Shown: in pieces, positions 6,712 through 10,844 of the stretch
How positions within the stretch are numbered: the first letter of the stretch is position 1
How the letters are laid out: every line of letters starts with the position of its first letter
From: Acidobacteriaceae bacterium
GTDB taxonomy: Bacteria > Acidobacteriota > Terriglobia > Terriglobales > Acidobacteriaceae
Length of the DNA: 10,844 bases
NCBI GenBank assembly: GCA_030044455.1
Contig: JASHVU010000019.1
Coordinates: forward strand, 1-10,844
Direction: 5' to 3'
Translations under genes and position numbers: made by a program
The notes under the pieces: model-generated
What the model was told of the DNA's origin: nothing
Databases searched by the model: none
Seen by the model: the letters and a program-made list of their open reading frames with translations, nothing else

Positions 6712-9200
6712 TACTTCGAACCGATGAGGCGCAGGCGTGCCGTGAAGGCGCGGCCTTCGGGTTCGCTGAAGGTTCCATACTGCGGAGAGTCAACATTGTT
6801 ATTTACCACCGTTGCGTTGGCAGCGCCGGTTCCGTTTTCCATTACGCCGCGCAAGCCGAAATACGCACCGTGAAAATGGAATTTCCATTCCAGGCCGGGG
6901 TTGAAATTGACATAGTCGGGAAATCGACTTGAGCCGGCAGCGCCCACCACCTGCTGGGCTGCATTGATTGATGTGTATGGAAAACCGGTATGGCTCTCGA
7001 ATGAATAGACGAAGTCCCAGTTTTTTTTGAGGCGGGGAATTGGGACCGGCAGCCAGCCCCACGAGATGAACCGGTTGGGCGTATCCCAGGCGACTGGCCC
7101 GTTCTGTTGAGCCCCGAGCGGCGATGGCGTGGGCAGGTAATCGATGGCAGCGTTGGTTCGCGCCGATGAACGCGTGTAGGAGAAGAAGACGGTCGAGTTA
7201 TCGGCAAAAATGCGGCGTGCATCGACTTCAAAAGAATGGTAGTGATCCTGCCGCTCGTTGGTGAGCAGATAGTCGCCTGCAAGATTGGGCCGGCCGCCTT
7301 GATTCGCAAAGGTGAGCAACCGGGTGGTGTGCTTCTCAATAAAGCTCGCGCCGGCGATCAGCGACCAGGGAAGATTCTGCTCCAGGCCGAGGCTCCAGTT
7401 GAATGCACGCGGAGCCTCGAGTGAGGCGCGTGTCATGGTGAAGGTTGATTGCTGGGCGGGACCGGAAGGCGCAATGCCATCGGCTTGGTAATATGTGTCG
7501 GTGCGGAGTCCGGCGAATGTTTGAGCGGGATAGCTCAGGTTGGTGTGCTCGTAATAAAGGCCGGCTCCAGCGGAGAATTTGGTTCCATTGTCAGCGCCGG
7601 GCGCATAAACGGTTGCAAAGCGCGGGGCGACGAGCGGCTCGCGGACAATTTCATCCCAGTCGAAACGCAGGCCCGGCTCGACAAGCAGTGGCTTTGCGAT
7701 TTGCCAGTGGTCCTGAACGTAGGCGCCCAGCTCAGCGTTATGCAGCGTGAACGGCGCGGCGGGTGCAAAGAAACTTTGCCGATCCAGGGTTCCATCTTCG
7801 CGCAAGTAACTGACTGGGGTGCGGGCAACGTTCTGGTTGTAGCGGATGTGGTCGAGGTCCAGGCCAGCCTTAACCTGGTGACTGCCCAGCCACTCACGTG
7901 CGGGCAGATACAGGGCTGCGGTTGCCTGCACGCGCTGCGATCGTCCGGTCAGGTTCTGGAAATAGCTGCCTTCGGCCAGCTCGGGGGTGATCTGATAGGG
8001 CTGGTCGCCGTGCGGCTCAAAGCCATCGCGGAAGCGCATGACGCCGACGCCGGCATCGACGAGTGCGCCGTGGATGGTGAATTGATCGCGCAGATAAGGC
8101 AGCCAGGCGATTGTGTCGCGTTTGGTTGTGCTTTGCTGCGAGGTCAACGCGGAGATTCCGTCGTAGGGGGAATGGTAATCGTTGAAGAGGACCCCCGCGG
8201 TGACGATGTTACGGGGCGATGCGTTGGCCTGGATCTTGAAAAGGTTGCTGCCGCGGATGAGCGGATCGGTATCGGCGTTTACGGGGAGCTCAGAGACATA
8301 AATGTTGTCGTACTCGGTTTCGAGGCCATCGTAAAACCATGCGCGACTGCGCGCCAGTGGGCCAGACCAGGTGAACCGCGGGACGAATTTGTCGAATCGG
8401 ATGCCGTTGAGATCGCGGAGAGAAGGAATGAAGTTCGTGGCATTAAAGCGGAACTTGTTATCGCCCATCCCGGTAGAAAAAGCGATCACGCCGCCTGTCG
8501 CGCGGCCAAACTCGACGGGATAGCGCGTGGACTCAGCATCGATGGAGCGAACCGCATCGGCGCTGACGCGCATGTCGAGTGTACCCTCTTCGGGCGAGCG
8601 TATGTCGAATCCGTCGAGCGTGTCGATCGTCTCCCACGTCTCAGAGCCAGCAACGTGCGCCTGACCCGAAGTGTCCTGCACGACGCCAGGGTAAAACGGA
8701 AGAAGATTGCGGATATCGCGCGAAGTCAAGTAAGGGATATTCACAATCTCAGGCGTGTTCATGGTGAGATTATCTGATGGCTGGGAAGCATCGATGCCCG
8801 GAGTGGACGCCGAGACGTTTACCTGTTCACGCACAATCTGCTCGTGAGCCAGAACGATTTTCATGCTGCTCATGTGGGGATCGACGTCTGTTTCAGTGGC
8901 CTGATAGAAGCCTGGTTTCTCGGCTTTGACTGAGTAAGGAGCGGTCGAAGTTAATGTGAAGGAGCAGCGGCCCGAGAATCCAGTGTGGAGCTCGATAAGG
9001 ACGTGTCCGTGCTGAGTGATGACGATTTGCGCAGCATCGACTGCGACGCCGGTCTCATCGACAACTGTGATCTCGACAGGCGACTGGCCTGTCGCGGAGT
9101 GCACCTGCGCGAGCGAGATGCAGTTCAGTAGCAACGCGCAGACAAAAGCGTGCGGTAGACAATCACACCGTGTTTTGAATCCACACCACGCCATTCGCAT
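6711..9200 (-). CDS. TonB-dependent receptor, Oar-like, with carboxypeptidase-regulatory-like domain
   Basis: An 829-residue outer-membrane receptor of the Oar-like type common in acidobacteria. The order is: signal peptide (about 1-36, hydrophobic core AFVCALLLNCISLA); an Ig-like carboxypeptidase-regulatory-like domain (about 41-118, VEITVVDETGVAVDAAQIVI through YSVKAEKPGFYQATET); a QVNVSAS linker; a plug domain (about 134-245, including TLDGFDI, VEFGRATGGVIAFSTG); then an antiparallel beta-barrel to the end, with segments such as AYVQDHWQIAKPLLVEPGLRFDW and RDQFTIHG. It ends in FTARLRLIGSK, a strand without the usual final aromatic residue. Start ATG 9200 has GGAG 9 nt upstream. It would import a large ligand with TonB energy; the substrate is unknown. 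No TonB box is recognised. It faces away from the second receptor across a 717-nt spacer containing LacI-type operator matches. A long open frame on the opposite strand (7449-8777) is a coding shadow. Confidence 0.92.
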   Translation of the reverse strand: MRMAWCGFKTRCDCLPHAFVCALLLNCISLAQVHSATGQSPVEITVVDETGVAVDAAQIVITQHGHVLIELHTGFSGRCSFTLTSTAPYSVKAEKPGFYQATETDVDPHMSSMKIVLAHEQIVREQVNVSASTPGIDASQPSDNLTMNTPEIVNIPYLTSRDIRNLLPFYPGVVQDTSGQAHVAGSETWETIDTLDGFDIRSPEEGTLDMRVSADAVRSIDAESTRYPVEFGRATGGVIAFSTGMGDNKFRFNATNFIPSLRDLNGIRFDKFVPRFTWSGPLARSRAWFYDGLETEYDNIYVSELPVNADTDPLIRGSNLFKIQANASPRNIVTAGVLFNDYHSPYDGISALTSQQSTTKRDTIAWLPYLRDQFTIHGALVDAGVGVMRFRDGFEPHGDQPYQITPELAEGSYFQNLTGRSQRVQATAALYLPAREWLGSHQVKAGLDLDHIRYNQNVARTPVSYLREDGTLDRQSFFAPAAPFTLHNAELGAYVQDHWQIAKPLLVEPGLRFDWDEIVREPLVAPRFATVYAPGADNGTKFSAGAGLYYEHTNLSYPAQTFAGLRTDTYYQADGIAPSGPAQQSTFTMTRASLEAPRAFNWSLGLEQNLPWSLIAGASFIEKHTTRLLTFANQGGRPNLAGDYLLTNERQDHYHSFEVDARRIFADNSTVFFSYTRSSARTNAAIDYLPTPSPLGAQQNGPVAWDTPNRFISWGWLPVPIPRLKKNWDFVYSFESHTGFPYTSINAAQQVVGAAGSSRFPDYVNFNPGLEWKFHFHGAYFGLRGVMENGTGAANATVVNNNVDSPQYGTFSEPEGRAFTARLRLIGSK

Positions 9201-9239
9201 GGATTAGTGCTCCACGGGAGGCCGCGCGACTCGGTGCGT

Positions 9240-9266
9240 GTGACGACAGGTTGCGCAAAACGTCAC
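9240..9266. promoter_or_regulatory. Nested palindrome upstream of receptor gene
   Basis: GTGACG at 9240-9245 and CGTCAC at 9261-9266 form a perfect 6-bp inverted repeat surrounding a perfect palindrome TTGCGCAA (9251-9258). It lies 40-66 nt before the minus-strand receptor start codon, where an operator or 5' UTR hairpin could act. No factor can be named. Confidence 0.3.
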
Positions 9267-9452
9267 TGGCGATGACAGCCCTCTACGAGGCAGGCGAGGA
9301 CGGGACGGAAATGAATCGCCTGGAATCCGTGTCGGAAATGCGGGCCTTTTGTCACACGGGTACTTTTCTCCTTGCAACTCTAACTCAGGGGCGGTATGAT
9401 GGCTGCCGATCTTGGGTTGATAAAGAAATTTAGTTTAGACTCAACCCTCCCC

Positions 9453-9466
9453 TGAAAGCGTTCACA
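9453..9466. promoter_or_regulatory. LacI/CcpA-type operator match 1
   Basis: TGAAAGCGTTCACA fits TGWAANCGNTNWCA at every position. It is the first of the series, and the same spacing to a CGACCATCGA block follows here as at operator 2, within 2 nt. Confidence 0.55.
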
Positions 9467-9504
9467 ACTTATTCGACCATCGAGCGTTCTAGTTAGCCGC
9501 TTTT

Positions 9505-9518
9505 TGTAAGCGTTTACA
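9505..9518. promoter_or_regulatory. LacI/CcpA-type operator match 2
   Basis: TGTAAGCGTTTACA fits the consensus fully and is a near-perfect palindrome centred on the CG step. It lies 52 nt from operator 1, centre to centre, roughly five helical turns. Confidence 0.6.
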
Positions 9519-9625
9519 CCCTACGACCATCGAACAGCCGGTCGAGCGCCATTCAGGGTCGCTGGACTGTTCATGCAAACCCGGAGAGAGTGAGGTGATA
9601 CTGCCAACCGCAAAGGTTCTTGTTA

Positions 9626-9639
9626 TGAAAGCGTTTACA
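9626..9639. promoter_or_regulatory. LacI/CcpA-type operator match 3
   Basis: TGAAAGCGTTTACA fits the consensus fully and is the classic catabolite-responsive form. It is 121 nt from operator 2 and about 40 nt before a TATAAC hexamer, close to where a regulator of the rightward receptor promoter might sit. Confidence 0.6.
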
Positions 9640-9813
9640 TTAACGTGATCACCATCACTTTCAGTGTGTTGAGCTGTGTATAACATAGGGCGCTTGTAAG
9701 GTTCTCGTATCAAAATGATGTCCACTAGAGAGACCAGGACGCGCTCTTCTGAAGTTGTCACGCAATGCCATTTCTCAAGGTTTTCTCCCCTTTTGTCGAG
9801 ACAGTGAGATCAA

Positions 9814-9827
9814 TGGAAACGTATTCA
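9814..9827. promoter_or_regulatory. Degenerate LacI-type operator match 4
   Basis: TGGAAACGTATTCA keeps the central ACGT and the TG/CA ends but misses two consensus positions. It is 90 nt before the receptor GTG start. It may be chance. Confidence 0.25.
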
Positions 9828-9917
9828 ATTTGGCTGCCGGTTGGACCTCAAATACCGCGCCAGCCGAGCGCAGAATGAGGCACCAGACAACCATCAACCC
9901 ATCAATGTGAGGCTATT

Positions 9918-10844
9918 GTGAAAATAATCAGATTTGCAAACATGCTGTTGCTCCTGGGGCTTTCAATGCCCGCCAGTTTTCTAGCGGCGCAGGAGTTTAC
10001 AGGCCATGTAACCGATTCAACCGGGGCTGTGCTACCTAAAGCCATCGTCGTTGCCCACAACCTTGCGACCGGCGTGGAAACGACCACGACGACGACCTCT
10101 TCGGGCGACTATACGATCCCTTACCTGATCCCGGGGAATTATGCGGTTTCAGCCAATGTATCTGGTTTTGAGACCGGTGTTCACACGGGCATCAATCTTC
10201 AGGTAGGTCAAACGTCAACGGTGAATTTCATTCTCAAAGTCGGCAGCGCGACAGAAACCGTGACCGTAAATGCCGACACGTTGCTCGATATTGGGAAAGC
10301 CGATACGGGTGAGGTGGTCGAGAATACGCGGGTGACCGAACTTCCGCTGAACGGGCGCGACCCGGGCATGCTCTCCATCCTAAGCGCCGGTGTCTTGTGG
10401 ACCGGGAGCCCTCAGTGGCAGCGGCCGTTTGACGACACGCAGGCCAACACCGCCGTGAATGGCGGCCAGTCGGGAAACATAGAAATGATGATGGACGGTG
10501 TGGCCAATAACGCTTCGCCGATCAACAATCAAGGCCAGGCAGCCATCGCTTATGTTCCGCCTGTGGACTCCGTGCAGGAGTTCAAGATGATTACCAACCC
10601 CTTCGATGCACAGTTCGGATTGATGGCCGGCGCGGTGGAGGATGTCGAGCTCAAATCGGGAACGAACAAGCTTCATGGAACGGTGTATGAGTATGCGCGC
10701 CGCACCTGGCTTGATGCCAACACGTGGCAGAACGACTGGTTCATCCACACCGCATCTCCGGGTACGGATCTTACGTCGTACTACACCCCGCCAATGAAGT
10801 GGGACCAGTATGGCGCGGAGCTCGATGGTCCAGTGATTCTGCCC
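9918..10844 (+). CDS. TonB-dependent receptor, Oar-like, N-terminal part (runs off window)
   Basis: An open frame of 309 codons reaching the window end, so the barrel is incomplete. It starts at GTG 9918-9920, with GAGG 5 nt upstream (9909-9912). A signal peptide follows (about 1-24, MLLLLGLSMPASFLAAQ). Next is a carboxypeptidase-regulatory-like domain (about 25-107: EFTGHVTDSTGAVLPKAIVV, SGDYTIPYLIPGNYAVSA, GFETGVHTGINLQVGQT), with a run of six Thr at 55-60. The linker ETVTVNAD precedes a plug domain (about 125-240) with ELPLNGRDPG, AVNGGQSGNIEMMMDG, and the VDSVQEFKMITNPFDAQFG segment. The first barrel strands carry LKSGTNKLHGTVYEYARR. It is a classic acidobacterial Oar-like receptor and the better match of the two to the long (about 1100-residue) type. 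Three strong LacI-type operator matches lie 280-465 nt upstream, suggesting sugar-responsive control. The substrate is unknown. Confidence 0.93.
   Translation, partial: MKIIRFANMLLLLGLSMPASFLAAQEFTGHVTDSTGAVLPKAIVVAHNLATGVETTTTTTSSGDYTIPYLIPGNYAVSANVSGFETGVHTGINLQVGQTSTVNFILKVGSATETVTVNADTLLDIGKADTGEVVENTRVTELPLNGRDPGMLSILSAGVLWTGSPQWQRPFDDTQANTAVNGGQSGNIEMMMDGVANNASPINNQGQAAIAYVPPVDSVQEFKMITNPFDAQFGLMAGAVEDVELKSGTNKLHGTVYEYARRTWLDANTWQNDWFIHTASPGTDLTSYYTPPMKWDQYGAELDGPVILP

Larger units (their letters stand above)
9453..9536 (+). repeat. Tandemly duplicated operator block
   Basis: Two related units, 9453-9486 and 9505-9536. Each has an operator-like 14-mer followed 5-7 nt later by the identical decamer CGACCATCGA (9474-9483, 9524-9533). 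This looks like a local duplication that doubled the binding site. Confidence 0.5.
9201..9917. other. Gene-free divergent regulatory spacer
   Basis: 717 nt between two divergent receptor genes with no convincing gene. It contains a nested palindrome near the left gene (9240-9266), three strong and one weak LacI/CcpA-type operator matches (9453, 9505, 9626, 9814), and a duplicated block carrying CGACCATCGA at 9474-9483 and 9524-9533. A possible -10 for the right gene is TATAAC at 9679-9684, 40 nt after the third operator, but its -35 is poor, so promoters are not assigned. The short open frames here have no ribosome-binding sites or recognisable protein features. Confidence 0.6.

Noticed and set aside
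7449..8777. 442-codon open frame on the plus strand
   Set aside because: Antisense to the well-supported receptor gene; its protein has no recognisable domain and is a codon-bias shadow.
9417..9441. TTGATA followed by TAGACT as a promoter
   Set aside because: Spacing is only about 13 nt, too short for a sigma-70 promoter.
9489..9761. 90-codon minus-strand open frame in the divergent spacer
   Set aside because: Overlaps two strong operator matches, has no ribosome-binding site or protein features.

Overview
The window looks like the chromosome of an acidobacterium (Acidobacteriota, Terriglobia-like). This is inferred from gene content and not from a marker gene. It carries two large Oar-like TonB-dependent receptors with an N-terminal carboxypeptidase-regulatory-like domain, a secreted ThuA-domain protein, a YVTN beta-propeller protein, a DUF2905 membrane protein and an IS4-type transposase relic of a type I associate with that phylum. 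No rRNA, tRNA or CRISPR array was seen.

Layout. At 3-761 (minus) is a secreted ThuA-like protein. It is divergent from a secreted YVTN-type beta-propeller protein at 856-1944 (plus). Between 2126 and 2976 lies a dead IS4-family element with recognisable terminal inverted repeats; its transposase is broken by a stop, a large internal deletion and two frame changes. From 3030 to 9200 everything is on the minus strand. In transcription order it is: a TonB-dependent receptor (6711-9200), an intergenic octamer inverted repeat (6603-6711), a DUF2905 membrane protein (6318-6542), an orphan membrane sensor histidine kinase (4728-6143), a short single-domain asparaginase-like protein (4096-4599) and L-threonine 3-dehydrogenase (3030-4061). 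The last two are 34 nt apart and probably form a small amino-acid catabolism operon.

From 9201 to 9917 is a 717-nt gene-free spacer between two divergent TonB-dependent receptors. It holds three exact matches and one degenerate match to the 14-bp LacI/CcpA-type operator TGWAANCGNTNWCA; two of these sit in a duplicated block. The second receptor starts at a GTG codon at 9918 and runs off the window end. The likely story is LacI-family, sugar-responsive control of outer-membrane uptake of a saccharide or oligomer. The substrate cannot be read from the sequence.

No clearly new system is evident. The items most worth a second look are the operator cluster, the period-8 inverted repeat after the first receptor gene, the stand-alone asparaginase domain next to tdh, and the decayed IS copy just downstream of tdh where a kbl gene is often found.
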